Shown one piece after another: positions 54,042 through 62,960 of a stretch of DNA of 64,000 nt. A program made the position numbers and the translations under genes. The DNA is from Xanthocytophaga flava (GTDB lineage Bacteria; Bacteroidota; Bacteroidia; Cytophagales; 172606-1), in the NCBI RefSeq assembly GCF_030068545.1, contig NZ_JASJOR010000009.1, positions 214,317 to 278,316 on the forward strand, read 5' to 3'. The notes beneath the pieces were generated by a model. It was not told the origin of the DNA, searched no databases, and saw only the letters and a program-made list of their open reading frames with translations. The first letter of the stretch is position 1, and each line of letters opens with the position of its first letter.

Positions 54042-54959
54042 TTACTTAAAAGAAGCTCTGAACTCGATAGGGGATAGTTGGGTCTTGGATTTAAATAATT
54101 TGCTGAATGACTGGATGTGTTCAAAGCCTAGTGCGTAAGCAATTTCACCAACAGATAAGTCAGTGGATGAAAGTTTTTCTTTAGCTTTTTCAATTAGCTT
54201 CTCATGAATATGCTGTTGGGTATTCTGCCCGGTCAGCACTTTAAGGAGACTACTCAGATATTTGGGCGATAAGTTTAGGGATTCAGCAATATAACTTACT
54301 GTGGGTAATCCCTTTGTGATGAGATCGTCATTAGCGAAGTAATCATTGAGCAATTTTTCCAGCCGTTCCAATAAATAATGATTGGTTTTTTCACGTGTGA
54401 TAAACTGGCGGTGATAGAAGCGATCCGCATAATTGAGCAAAGTCTCAAGATGTGAAATGACAATATTTTTGGTAAACTTATCAATGTTTGAATGACACTC
54501 CTGCTGAATGTTTACCAGAATTTGAACTAAGGTCGTCTCTTCCTTTTCAGAGAGAAACAAGGCTTCATTTACCGAATAATCCCAAAAATCATACTGCTTG
54601 ATAGTTTGTGCCAGTGGTGTGTTCCAGAGGAAATCCGGATGGATGAGTAACATCCATCCGGATTGTTGGATTGCTTCCACATGGTCCTCAAGCGACAAAC
54701 TCAAAATCTGTCCCGGTGCAACAAACGACATGATTCCATTGTCAAAGTCAAATTGCTGCTGCCCGTATTTCAATTTTGCATCCTCCACATTGGAAACTCT
54801 CTTTAAGGCAATAGCATAAAAATCATACAACCAGCTTGCAGGCTCTTCCAAGCGTAAACGTTCAACAGACTTTATCTCAAATACACAGATGAGTGGGTGT
54901 TGGGGTTTGGGTAAGTGCCTGAACTGTAAAAATTCGCTGATTGTTGCAAAACGTTTCAT
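54042..54959 (-). CDS. AraC-family transcriptional regulator
   Basis: 305 residues, paralogous to the protein at 40082 over its whole length. The C-terminal HTH (about 210-305) has VSYIAESLNLSPKYLSSLLKVLTGQN and LSVGEIAYALGFEHIQSFSKLFKSKTQLSPIEFRASF. It starts 3 bases after the stop of the MDR gene, so the two are one operon with the enzyme first. That is the reverse order of the 38360-40987 module. Confidence 0.9.
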   Translation of the reverse strand: MKRFATISEFLQFRHLPKPQHPLICVFEIKSVERLRLEEPASWLYDFYAIALKRVSNVEDAKLKYGQQQFDFDNGIMSFVAPGQILSLSLEDHVEAIQQSGWMLLIHPDFLWNTPLAQTIKQYDFWDYSVNEALFLSEKEETTLVQILVNIQQECHSNIDKFTKNIVISHLETLLNYADRFYHRQFITREKTNHYLLERLEKLLNDYFANDDLITKGLPTVSYIAESLNLSPKYLSSLLKVLTGQNTQQHIHEKLIEKAKEKLSSTDLSVGEIAYALGFEHIQSFSKLFKSKTQLSPIEFRASFK

Positions 54960-54962
54960 TCT

Positions 54963-55937
54963 TTATCTGGTTTCTTTTTTGACTTCCAGTATGATTTTAC
55001 CCCTAACGTGTTTCGTTTCGCTTTCCCGGTGGGCTTCTGCTACCTGATCCAACGGAAAAACCTTACTCACAACAGCTTTTACTTTACCTTCGTCTACAAG
55101 TTTTGTTATTTCACTTAGCAACGAAACATACCCCATACTGACTTCGCCAACATATGTGCCTGTTGCATTTTTTGCGGCAAGTGCTTCTTTCAATTCATCT
55201 GTAAAGGGACTGTCTAGCTGTGTACAAACAAAAATACCACCTTTTTTTAAGAGTTCAGCTGAATTCAAACGAGTCTGGTCATCCCGAACAGGTGAGGCAT
55301 TAAATACAAGGTCAATGCTGCCAAATAAACTTTCAAACGGCTGGTTTTTGTAGTCTAGGGTCTCGTCAGCGCCCAATTCTTTCAAAAAATCAAAATTATG
55401 AGGCGATGCCGTACCAATCACATAGGCACCTTTTGCTTTTGCAATCTGCACAGCCAGGTTGCCCACGCCACCAGCAGCGCCATGAATAAAAACCCGCTGA
55501 CCTGGCTGAAGCTTGCCTAAATCATATATACCGCTCCAGGCGATCAATGCACACGATGGAAAAGCAGCTGCTTCGTTGAAGCTAATGGTTTTCGGCATGC
55601 GTGCAAACCGGGTTGCACTGGCAACAAGGTATTCTGTGTAACTGCCATCGCCCGGAAAGTTCGGTACACCATATACTTTATCTCCTTTTTTGAAGTCTTT
55701 GACCTCACTACCCACTTCCTCAACAATACCTGCTGCATCCAGCCCCAATCCCAGAGGCAATTTCAGGTATGGCCGTAAGATATCATTTCCGCCCTGACGG
55801 ATAATATAATCTGCAGGATTAACACTACTGGCATATACTTGTACTAAAATCTCATCCGCTGCAGGGACCGGACATGGCAGCTCTTCCAGACGCATTACTT
55901 CTGGTCCACCAAATTCATGAATTCTAATTGCTTTCAT
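54963..55937 (-). CDS. NADP-dependent MDR oxidoreductase (quinone-reductase type)
   Basis: 324 residues: MKAIRIHEFGGPEVMRLEELPCP at the start, the Rossmann motif IHGAAGGVGNLAVQIAKAKGA around 148-168 and TKHVRGKIILEV at the end. It lacks the zinc ligands of alcohol dehydrogenases and fits the QOR/zeta-crystallin group, which reduces quinones or enones with NADPH. It is operonic with the AraC gene 3 bases downstream. The promoter lies in 55938-56081. Confidence 0.9.
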   Translation of the reverse strand: MKAIRIHEFGGPEVMRLEELPCPVPAADEILVQVYASSVNPADYIIRQGGNDILRPYLKLPLGLGLDAAGIVEEVGSEVKDFKKGDKVYGVPNFPGDGSYTEYLVASATRFARMPKTISFNEAAAFPSCALIAWSGIYDLGKLQPGQRVFIHGAAGGVGNLAVQIAKAKGAYVIGTASPHNFDFLKELGADETLDYKNQPFESLFGSIDLVFNASPVRDDQTRLNSAELLKKGGIFVCTQLDSPFTDELKEALAAKNATGTYVGEVSMGYVSLLSEITKLVDEGKVKAVVSKVFPLDQVAEAHRESETKHVRGKIILEVKKETR

Positions 55938-56081
55938 AACTCTTTATTTTTGTTTTTATCTTTCTCAAAGGTCAGAGTCAATGTGCAATCTCTTTTAGCC
56001 AAATTACGCTTTGTTTCAGCCAAAAGTCTGTTTATGAATAAAGTGATAACACACCTTAACTGTTGGAAGTATGATCGTTAT

Positions 56082-57266
56082 TTACCTTTCATCTGCTGGC
56101 AGGGTGAAGTGGAGTTGTTCCTGAGTAAGTATAAGCTGATCAGTCATTAGTTTGCTTACCTGCTCATCCGTTGCATTGCTGAACAAGTGTGTAAAGCGGG
56201 CGAGGTCAGCTTCATTTTTGGGTATGAATGATTTTACATTGTCTCTGGCATTGCCCTGAAACTTTTTACTGATCGGTTGCAGTAATGAATTATAGCTTTG
56301 AAGTGATAAGGCAAGATCTTCTGCATACGTTGCCAGGAAGTAAGCCAGAGCCTTTGCACCATAGATAGATAAGGAAGCCCCCATACCTGATAAGGCAGTA
56401 GGACAATATCCTGCATCACCAAGCAAAACTACGTTTTCATTGACTAGGTTAGGAGCATGCACCATACCCATTTTATCAACGAACATCAGGCCGTTTTTGA
56501 GAAAGTTGTTGATTACATGTTGTACTTCACTGGGATACGTTTTAAATGTCTCTTTTAACAGGTTTTGGGCATTTTCCTGTACTGCTGGTAAGTTGTCCGT
56601 AGTATGGATATAGCACTGAATAGCAATTTCTTCCTTATTGACTGGATAGATAGCAAACATCTTGTTTACATCCAGGTAATTTCTGACTGTACCTATAGTA
56701 TACAGATGATTTCCTTTTAACCTGCCACCCATATACAGAAGATTAAAATCTTCCAGTTGGCTTTCCGGGAAATAACGGGCTCTGGTAGAAGAACGTAACC
56801 CTTCTGAAACGATCAGCAGGTCGGCTTCCAGGACAGCTCCAGTGGATAAAGTAACATTGACTTTTTGATCATGCTGCTCCAGGTGTTCAATAGTGGTGTC
56901 AAACAAGATATTTATCTCATTTCTGACACTCTTGTACAATACATGGTGAAGACCGCCACGGGTGATCAGAATGGATTGAGTGGTGTTTTGATTTACCTTT
57001 TCATAACTGATATCACGAATCATATGTCCCTCCGCGTCTAACCAATGCATAAACAACGAAGGTGTCGCCTCCTGAATCAGTTCTTCTTTCAGTCCCATCT
57101 GGTCCATAATATCCACACCAAAGCTTTTGAGTGATACAAAGAAACCAGCCTTGGTAAAAGCTCTGGCTTTATCGATGACTATAATTTCATGTCCTTGCTC
57201 ATGTAATAATTTCGCAGCAGTAAGCCCGGCAATGCCGCCTCCTGAAATGATGATTCGTTTTTTCAT
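56082..57266 (-). CDS. FAD-dependent monooxygenase
   Basis: 394 residues, full length. FAD-binding IISGGGIAGLTAAKLL is at residues 5-20 and VVLLGDAGYCPTALSGMGASLS (GD motif) near 278-299. The middle motif that is usually ADG reads LLIVSEGLRSSTR, so the D of DG is Glu, a change from the family rule. It belongs to the TetX/PHBH group and probably hydroxylates a small molecule. It is divergent from the AraC gene at 57355 with overlapping palindromes between them, so that protein likely controls it. Confidence 0.88.
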   Translation of the reverse strand: MKKRIIISGGGIAGLTAAKLLHEQGHEIIVIDKARAFTKAGFFVSLKSFGVDIMDQMGLKEELIQEATPSLFMHWLDAEGHMIRDISYEKVNQNTTQSILITRGGLHHVLYKSVRNEINILFDTTIEHLEQHDQKVNVTLSTGAVLEADLLIVSEGLRSSTRARYFPESQLEDFNLLYMGGRLKGNHLYTIGTVRNYLDVNKMFAIYPVNKEEIAIQCYIHTTDNLPAVQENAQNLLKETFKTYPSEVQHVINNFLKNGLMFVDKMGMVHAPNLVNENVVLLGDAGYCPTALSGMGASLSIYGAKALAYFLATYAEDLALSLQSYNSLLQPISKKFQGNARDNVKSFIPKNEADLARFTHLFSNATDEQVSKLMTDQLILTQEQLHFTLPADER

Positions 57267-57286
57267 TGTATTTTTAGTTGATTTAC

Positions 57287-57346
57287 ACCTACAAAAATAT
57301 TGGTAGGTTTAGGCATAAAATAGCCGGTTACCGACTATTAATAGTC
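57287..57346. promoter_or_regulatory. Overlapping operator palindromes between monooxygenase and AraC genes
   Basis: Three dyads lie in 60 bases: ACCTAC ... GTAGGT (57287-57292 with 57303-57308), a 21-base near-palindrome centred on GGTTACC (57319-57339, outer arms AATAG and CTATT), and the perfect palindrome GACTATTAATAGTC (57333-57346). The last two overlap by seven bases and share the half-site GACTATT. It is a probable regulatory switch for both divergent genes. Confidence 0.6.
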
Positions 57347-57354
57347 CAAAAAAA

Positions 57355-58311
57355 ATGAAAAAGCAGAGTAAAGATCAGATGTTAGAATTCGCGGAAAAAC
57401 TTGGCGTGCCGGTTTTTGAACAGATAGCTAACCTGAAAGTATTACAGTTTAATTACGTCAGGACTATAGATTTACTGCCGGAAATGATAATTATGATGCG
57501 TTCTCTGGTGGCAAAAGAAGCCTTCTCGTTTCGGAGGGAGCCAATCACCGTGATCAAAAATGGACTACTGTTTTCATTTCAGAATGTATTCAACGACGGT
57601 CAGGAAAATGTAGCAGACCTGCCCGGCAACTTACAACAAGAACGTTCACATGTACGGATCACTCCCTTGCATATGACAAGTGAGGTACATTTTGCCAAAC
57701 AGTCACATATCAAACAGATCTCCATTATTATAGAAATGACCTACCTAAGTAGGTTTCTTGGTAAAGATCAGCCACAATTTAGTTATCTCTTTGATGCGGA
57801 CAGTACCTTCTGGATAGAAGAGTTTATGTCGCCGGAGATAGCTTCTATTGTAGATCAGATGTTGAACAACAGCCATAACGTTAGCTTTCCTGACCTTTTT
57901 TATTCTATGAAAGCACTGGAATTGCTATACTTTCTGTTCAATAACCTCTCGCGCAGGGAGTCGGTCTCACATCAGCAAGTAACTCGTGATGAAATAAGCA
58001 AAGTATATGAGGTGCGCAATGCCATGGCCGCGTCACTTGACTGTGCATTGCCAATCAGTGAGTTAGTAAAAATAAGTGGAATGAATGAACTCAAATTGCG
58101 CAAAGTTTTTACACAGGTATTTGGTAAAGGATTGTACACATACTTTCAGTATATGCGAATGGAAGAGGCTGCCAGACTGTTGCGAGAGGAACGCTTATCC
58201 GTATCAGAAACGGGTTATCGTCTGGGATTCAGTAACCTTAGCTATTTCGGAAGATTGTTTGAAGAACATAAGGGTATGAAACCAAAGAAATGGAGCAGTC
58301 ACACTCCCTAA
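57355..58311 (+). CDS. AraC-family transcriptional regulator
   Basis: 318 residues with a C-terminal HTH (about 220-318): LPISELVKISGMNELKLRKVFTQVFGKGLYTYFQYMRMEEA and LSVSETGYRLGFSNLSYFGRLFEEHKGMKPKKW. The N-terminal 200 residues are an AraC-type sensor with little similarity to the others here. It is divergent from the flavin monooxygenase and a likely regulator of it. The start ATG 57355 lies just after a poly-A stretch. Confidence 0.9.
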   Translation: MKKQSKDQMLEFAEKLGVPVFEQIANLKVLQFNYVRTIDLLPEMIIMMRSLVAKEAFSFRREPITVIKNGLLFSFQNVFNDGQENVADLPGNLQQERSHVRITPLHMTSEVHFAKQSHIKQISIIIEMTYLSRFLGKDQPQFSYLFDADSTFWIEEFMSPEIASIVDQMLNNSHNVSFPDLFYSMKALELLYFLFNNLSRRESVSHQQVTRDEISKVYEVRNAMAASLDCALPISELVKISGMNELKLRKVFTQVFGKGLYTYFQYMRMEEAARLLREERLSVSETGYRLGFSNLSYFGRLFEEHKGMKPKKWSSHTP

Positions 58312-58372
58312 AATTCTTGTTATACGTACCTTATTTGTTGACTACCGGACAATTTTAAAAATAGTAGATTTT

Positions 58373-59392
58373 TCAGGAAATTGTTTGAGTAGGGCGTATT
58401 TCATATGTACTTGTCCTATTACTAAGTACACTCTTCAGATACTCGCTGGGATTAACTTTGTAATGCTTCTTGAATGCTTTCGCAAAATGGGTCATATTGC
58501 TGTATCCAACCATATAACCTACCTCAGAAACATTGTAATTTCGTGTGGTGAGCAGGTCTTTTGCTTTGATGATCTTTGCCTTTTGGGCAAACTGATAGAC
58601 AGTATAGCTGAATACCTGCTTGAATAGTTTAATCATTTTACTCTCACTCATCCCGACTTCTTCTGCGAGTGTAGCAATCTTTAGTGTCAGGTGACTATTC
58701 TCCATGAGCCTTCTCCGAATTGAAAACAGCTTCTCTACATCTTCCTTTAAAAGGCCGGAGTAATTGTAACGTTCTTTACTAACAAACGTTCGATACAATG
58801 TGAGCCTAAGCAGATTAAGAAGAGCAATATACATTTCAAATCTGGAAGGCCCGTTTTCATCGGAGATGCTACCCAATTTACGAATCAAGTTTACGGCCTC
58901 CGGAGTCGTTTCAGATAAATAAAGGAATGGTGAACCTGGAGTAAGCCCTTTCAATACATCTGGCTGGTCTATAATGGCACGTATCGTCTCACTGGTAAAA
59001 GTTATGAACAGTGTCTTGAAGGGCTCATTGGGTGGAAATGCGATTTCGACAGAAGAACCCGCCGAATAGAACAAAATACTATTGGGTCCGTTGTGATTCA
59101 TGTCTACCCATTCACCATCTTTTTTGATTGTGATTTTATTGGATACAATGCTTGCAAAAATACAGAAAGTTGTGCTGTCCTGTTCATTGATTGTTTCCAG
59201 CTGCCAGGGAAGGTGCAAATGGTGGCTTCCTATATATACATTTAACTGTGAAGGGAAATAAAATCCCTTCACAGTTCCTGAACCTAAGCCGGAAGGTAGA
59301 TCAACCGAATCTTTCGTACGGATCGTATAGAAATCAGTTGACAGGCTTTCAATCAGGTCAGCGTTTTTGTTGATGCGTATATGGGTTTTCAT
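58373..59392 (-). CDS. AraC-family transcriptional regulator
   Basis: 339 residues. The C-terminal HTH region (about 225-325) has LTLKIATLAEEVGMSESKMIKLFKQVFSYTVYQFAQ and YNVSEVGYMVGYSNMTHFAKAFKKHYKVNPSEYLKS, with an N-terminal sensor domain. It is convergent with the AraC gene at 57355, an unusual pairing of two regulators end to end. Its upstream region has a perfect 24-base palindrome 92 bases before the start. Confidence 0.9.
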   Translation of the reverse strand: MKTHIRINKNADLIESLSTDFYTIRTKDSVDLPSGLGSGTVKGFYFPSQLNVYIGSHHLHLPWQLETINEQDSTTFCIFASIVSNKITIKKDGEWVDMNHNGPNSILFYSAGSSVEIAFPPNEPFKTLFITFTSETIRAIIDQPDVLKGLTPGSPFLYLSETTPEAVNLIRKLGSISDENGPSRFEMYIALLNLLRLTLYRTFVSKERYNYSGLLKEDVEKLFSIRRRLMENSHLTLKIATLAEEVGMSESKMIKLFKQVFSYTVYQFAQKAKIIKAKDLLTTRNYNVSEVGYMVGYSNMTHFAKAFKKHYKVNPSEYLKSVLSNRTSTYEIRPTQTIS

Positions 59393-59483
59393 AAAAAATC
59401 TGTTTCAAACAAAAAACGAAAGTAGCAAAATTCACAGGCAGCCAGAAGCTCTATTGAGTAAGTTCAACTGTTTAAGACTATCC

Positions 59484-59507
59484 CATGTTAACACTAGTGT
59501 TAACATG
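59484..59507. promoter_or_regulatory. Perfect 24-base palindrome upstream of an AraC gene
   Basis: Twelve-base arms with no loop, centred on ACTAGT and flanked by GTTAAC on both sides, ending CATG at each end. It lies 92 bases before the start codon at 59392. It is suitable as a dimeric operator, though AraC proteins normally use direct repeats, so another regulator or a structural role is possible. Confidence 0.5.
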
Positions 59508-59577
59508 CTGCGACACTGCTGGTAAAGAATTGTACAGTAGCCTCCAATGGAATATCCGTTTCTAAGATGAAAGACAA

Positions 59578-59634
59578 TGTGGGTATTGTAGTTACCGAAT
59601 GCCAGTCCAGCATCTGGTAACTACAATACCCACA
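59578..59634. repeat. Long perfect hairpin, 19-base arms
   Basis: Arms 59578-59596 and 59616-59634 are exactly complementary (GGTATTGTAGTTACC within the left arm). The 19-base loop has its own ATGC/GCAT stem. It lies between the AraC gene and EthD gene, 50 bases after the EthD stop. The length and perfection exceed a normal terminator. Confidence 0.6.
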
Positions 59635-59671
59635 CAAAAAGCCTGATGCATTTTGGCTGACATGTACCTCT

Positions 59672-59704
59672 AAGAGACAGTAGCTTATATAACTACTGTC
59701 TCTT
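59672..59704 (-). terminator. Hairpin overlapping the EthD stop codon
   Basis: AAGAGACAGTAG (59672-59683) pairs with CTACTGTCTCTT (59693-59704) around a 9-base loop. The right arm encodes the last residues of EthD and the loop holds its stop codon, so it can act as terminator or mRNA-stabilising stem. Confidence 0.6.
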
Positions 59705-60029
59705 CTGTAACCAGCCATACAGCTGCAGGAATATCAAGGAAGTTACTATGGTCAGGATCTACTTTCTTTTTAAAATTATCAGATAAAAAGAATGCATTCA
59801 TATCGTCAACACTATCAAACCATGTTTCTATCATGGTATCATAGGCTGGATTGGGGTAACCCGTTGCAGGAACGGGTACAGACACAACAAACTTTCTGAC
59901 ATACTGTTTTGTCTCTGGAATTGAGAGAAGAAGTGGCACATGTATATCACGACGGTAATTTACAAATTCCTGATGTGTCATCCCTTTTCGGCGTGTTAGC
60001 AAAATAGCTAGCTTAATCATAACTTGCAT
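59685..60029 (-). CDS. EthD-domain protein
   Basis: 114 residues with an EthD-type ferredoxin-like dimeric barrel: IKLAILLTRRKGMTHQEFVNYRRDIHVPLLL at the start and DTMIETWFDSVDDMNAFF, SNFLDIPAAVWLVTEE later. The family helps ether or polyketide-like degradation and often acts as a small cyclase or monooxygenase. The start is 60029 or, three codons later, 60020. It sits next to AraC and monooxygenase genes, which fits a small-molecule module. Confidence 0.85.
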   Translation of the reverse strand: MQVMIKLAILLTRRKGMTHQEFVNYRRDIHVPLLLSIPETKQYVRKFVVSVPVPATGYPNPAYDTMIETWFDSVDDMNAFFLSDNFKKKVDPDHSNFLDIPAAVWLVTEETVVI

Positions 60030-60575
60030 TACTAGAATAGTGGAAGATATATAGTCTGTTGTTAAAAATGCTTTTTTTGATGTAGGTATGAACTCAAAAG
60101 AGTGCTATACCTATCCTTCAAATAAAGGAGCCTATTGAAAAGAAAATTAGTAGCAATGAACAAGCTTATTTCTGTATACCTGTTTGCCTATTCTTTACTT
60201 TTATCATTCATACAAATAGCTCTTCATTTTTAACCGTAACATAGGACAAAGGTCTATAATTGTATACACGTCCAATAGCCTGAAACTTTAAAAGTCTAGC
60301 CCGAAAACAGAAATATCAATGGCTTATATATAGTGGATTATCTTCCATACATATCATAGTTCGGATGGATACTGATAATGTAATTGATATTTTAGCACTT
60401 AAAGTATCTGAAGAATGACAAGAGGTATATGTATCCGTATAGTCCTGTAGCCTTAGAGTATATACTAGATAAAGAGTAAAAAATTACTAGTGGTGTCTCA
60501 GTCTTGTCTCACTAAAGTAGGCCACCTCAATAAAATACCTCAAATACAGGATTAGATTTGAGGTAAAGTCCTTTT
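60030..60575. other. Intergenic region, nothing recognised
   Basis: AT-rich with no gene-like frame. A 25-codon hydrophobic ORF at 60156-60233 is too short and unsupported. Confidence 0.4.
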
Positions 60576-61091
60576 TCAGAGATGAAGAGTATCTATGTAC
60601 AAATTTTCAAGCAGCCTGTTTATAAAATCCTCACCATCTTTTTTTACAAGTGGTCTGACCGCAGCAATATCTATTAGCCATTTTTCATTATAGGTTAGAT
60701 GAAAAAGAGCATTTTGTGTAAATACTGTATTTCTATAATAGTAATTTACTTTGTTAAAAGCTTTCAGTGAATATACAATTTCCAATATGGGATAAGGGAC
60801 ACTATCAGTTATATAATTAACTCTGTCTATTTTACCTCTAATGGCTTTAACCAATCGAATATAGTCTAGTTTCTCTATGATGCTTTTTAAATATTCAACA
60901 GCTAAATTAATAGGAACATTAGTTTGGTTACTCTTTAATAGCAGAGAATCTATAGCATTTTTTGGGTCAAGTGGAAAAGTTTTTGTAATGCCATTCTGGA
61001 AATTGAAAGTAATCGTGTGCATGATTACAGTCGTACTAACAATAATATTAGGATCATTTATAGTATCCTTTAAAAGCTTGTTTATAGTCAT
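60576..61091 (-). CDS. Unknown 171-residue protein
   Basis: 171 residues, Asn/Ile/Lys-rich and AT-rich at the DNA level, unlike the neighbouring metabolic genes. No signal peptide or membrane span. Segments such as MTINKLLKDTINDPNII and LDYIRLVKAIRGKID suggest a helical/beta protein. No family recognised. It is divergent from the second copy of the 119-residue gene by 70 bases, so the two may share a control region. Confidence 0.5.
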   Translation of the reverse strand: MTINKLLKDTINDPNIIVSTTVIMHTITFNFQNGITKTFPLDPKNAIDSLLLKSNQTNVPINLAVEYLKSIIEKLDYIRLVKAIRGKIDRVNYITDSVPYPILEIVYSLKAFNKVNYYYRNTVFTQNALFHLTYNEKWLIDIAAVRPLVKKDGEDFINRLLENLYIDTLHL

Positions 61092-61161
61092 GATTATACT
61101 TTATACTACAAAATTAAATAAACTTAAACATTGTTTTATTTTACTATAACCCTGTTACGAT

Positions 61162-61521
61162 ATGGTATGTCATAGAGACATTAAATTTACCGATATACCT
61201 CCGTCTGTAGAAGAGTTTATTGCGAAAATCAATGAAATTACTGGGATAGAGGTAATTTATGATGAATATGAGATAATAAATCCTCACTATCCAAGTGATA
61301 ACTTTATATACACATATCAAGGAGATACTGTATCACTTACTGTATTTGGATATTATACTATAAGTTATCTATTGGGAGTAGCTTTGTATGCACTTGTCAA
61401 ATTAGGAGGTGATTTTGGCAATGGTTTTGTTCCAGCCTGGGCTTCTCTAAAATGGGAGGATATTAAAGATAGAGTAGACAGATTACCCAATTATCCGTAT
61501 CCAACAAATTTGTTGAATTGA
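61162..61521 (+). CDS. Unknown 119-residue protein, copy 2 of a duplicated gene
   Basis: 111 of 119 residues equal those of the gene at 43949, and the differences cluster near the N terminus. Similarity of the DNA extends from about 61134 to 61551, ending in CTAATTCGGGT. The start-codon palindrome of copy 1 is reduced here (TATGGTATGTCATAG). Both copies keep an intact frame despite silent changes, suggesting selection. The neighbours differ, so the unit moved or was duplicated as a small cassette. The role is unknown. Confidence 0.7.
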   Translation: MVCHRDIKFTDIPPSVEEFIAKINEITGIEVIYDEYEIINPHYPSDNFIYTYQGDTVSLTVFGYYTISYLLGVALYALVKLGGDFGNGFVPAWASLKWEDIKDRVDRLPNYPYPTNLLN

Positions 61522-62250
61522 TACCATAAGATTATTGGTACTAATTCGGGTGGAGTATTTCTGATTTTTGTCCTGCTACAGAAGTATCACCATAACTGCA
61601 TGGTGGCAAAAGGGAATGGGTAAGAAAGCAAAGCCATCGACAGAAGAAAGATAGTCTACTACAACAATTACCTTCTCTACTAATGCGATTTAACTTATAT
61701 CTGTCATGATGCCATCGTTCTCCCAAGCTGAATGATGGGCCAACAAGTTGCGAGTGAGTACACCAATAAGAGAGCCACTAAATGAACTCAATCAAGTAAG
61801 TTTTTTGATTAGTAAATATGTTTGTCTTTACATCCAAAAAAAACTATTTCGGTGTAGCCTTATACGGCAATGAGGCTGTCCTTCCTGAAATAAATTAATT
61901 GCTGATAAAGTTGACACCAAGGCCACAGACTTCCATTAGCTATCCAGAAATGAATACCACTCGTCCAAATATGGACAAGTTTGAAACCTTGTTGAGAAAT
62001 AAAAATCTGCTTTTAGAAATGGCACAGGCATTGGGGTGAAATGCTACGGAATATTTCGTGCTGTATCTTGCAAAAGATGCATCAAACAAGGACCACAACA
62101 CAATGAGGTGCTTTAAAAGTGATCTTTTGGCTATTTTTAGAGCACATTTCTAATTTATACTCAGAAAAAGACTTTATTTCCTACTAAAATAAAACTCTTT
62201 CTCGTTGTTGTTAATAAAGTAACAACATATATAAACTACCGCAATAGGAA
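61522..62250. other. Intergenic region with possible ORF remnants
   Basis: No intact gene. On the plus strand 61950-62039 reads MNTTRPNMDKFETLLRNKN and then breaks. A shift of frame near 62035 continues a protein-like stretch (VKCYGIFRAVSCKRCIKQG) to about 62120. It may be a decayed gene but is not assignable. Confidence 0.3.
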
Positions 62251-62934
62251 ATGAACAAAATAGCATTGTTAACACTTCTGATTATATGTATTAGTATAGT
62301 AGAATCTTCTGCTCAAAAACCTAAAGTAAACAACTCAACTGTTTTTATAGATAGTAATGGAAAATCTATTTCTAAAAATGAATTTCGAGACAAGTTAAAA
62401 ACAGGTCAATACGTTGTGGGAGACTATAAAGTCAGTGGGTTGTCAATCACAGAAATATCTTTGAGAGGAATTAACGAACCAGAAAAAGAAAAGCTTCAAT
62501 CTAATTCTCCTAAAAGACAATATCATACACAAGCACCTTCATTTACAACAACAGATATAAATGGCATAACCTATTCTACAGATCAGCTAAAAGGAAAGAT
62601 AATAGTAGTGAACTTTTGGTTTATTAAGTGTCCTTTTTGTATAGAAGAAATGCCTGAATTAAAAAGACTAGCTGAGAAGTATAAAAGCGACCCAACTATT
62701 GTGTTTATTTCCTTTGCCCGGGAAAAGGTAGATAAATTAAAAAAATATGTACAAGAGAAGGGCGATTTTGGATTTGCCATTATCCCCCAAACAGAGCAAA
62801 TAGCCACTCAATATGATATCAATAGTTACCCTACAACCATTGTAATTAATCAGAAAGGTGAATTTGTTTATGATTTTGAAGGATATCCGGGCAATATCAG
62901 TGGGTTAGAAAAAGCCATCTATAAGTTAAAATAG
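62251..62934 (+). CDS. TlpA-like thioredoxin-fold protein, exported
   Basis: 227 residues with a signal peptide (about 1-21, ending ESSAQ). An N-terminal region of about 70 residues precedes an AhpC/TSA-Redoxin domain (from about 95) with the redox motif CPFC at residues 127-130 in FWFIKCPFCIEEMPEL and a cis-Pro near YPTTIVI. It is a periplasmic thiol-disulphide reductase, like TlpA or ResA. Together with the membrane protein 26 bases downstream it probably forms an operon. Confidence 0.88.
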   Translation: MNKIALLTLLIICISIVESSAQKPKVNNSTVFIDSNGKSISKNEFRDKLKTGQYVVGDYKVSGLSITEISLRGINEPEKEKLQSNSPKRQYHTQAPSFTTTDINGITYSTDQLKGKIIVVNFWFIKCPFCIEEMPELKRLAEKYKSDPTIVFISFAREKVDKLKKYVQEKGDFGFAIIPQTEQIATQYDINSYPTTIVINQKGEFVYDFEGYPGNISGLEKAIYKLK

Positions 62935-62960
62935 TAGTTTTTAGTCCATTGTGGTCTTTT

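Noticed and set aside
61950..62039. 30-codon ORF as a functional small gene
   Set aside because: No recognised family and the protein-like sequence continues in another frame, so it is more likely debris of a decayed gene.
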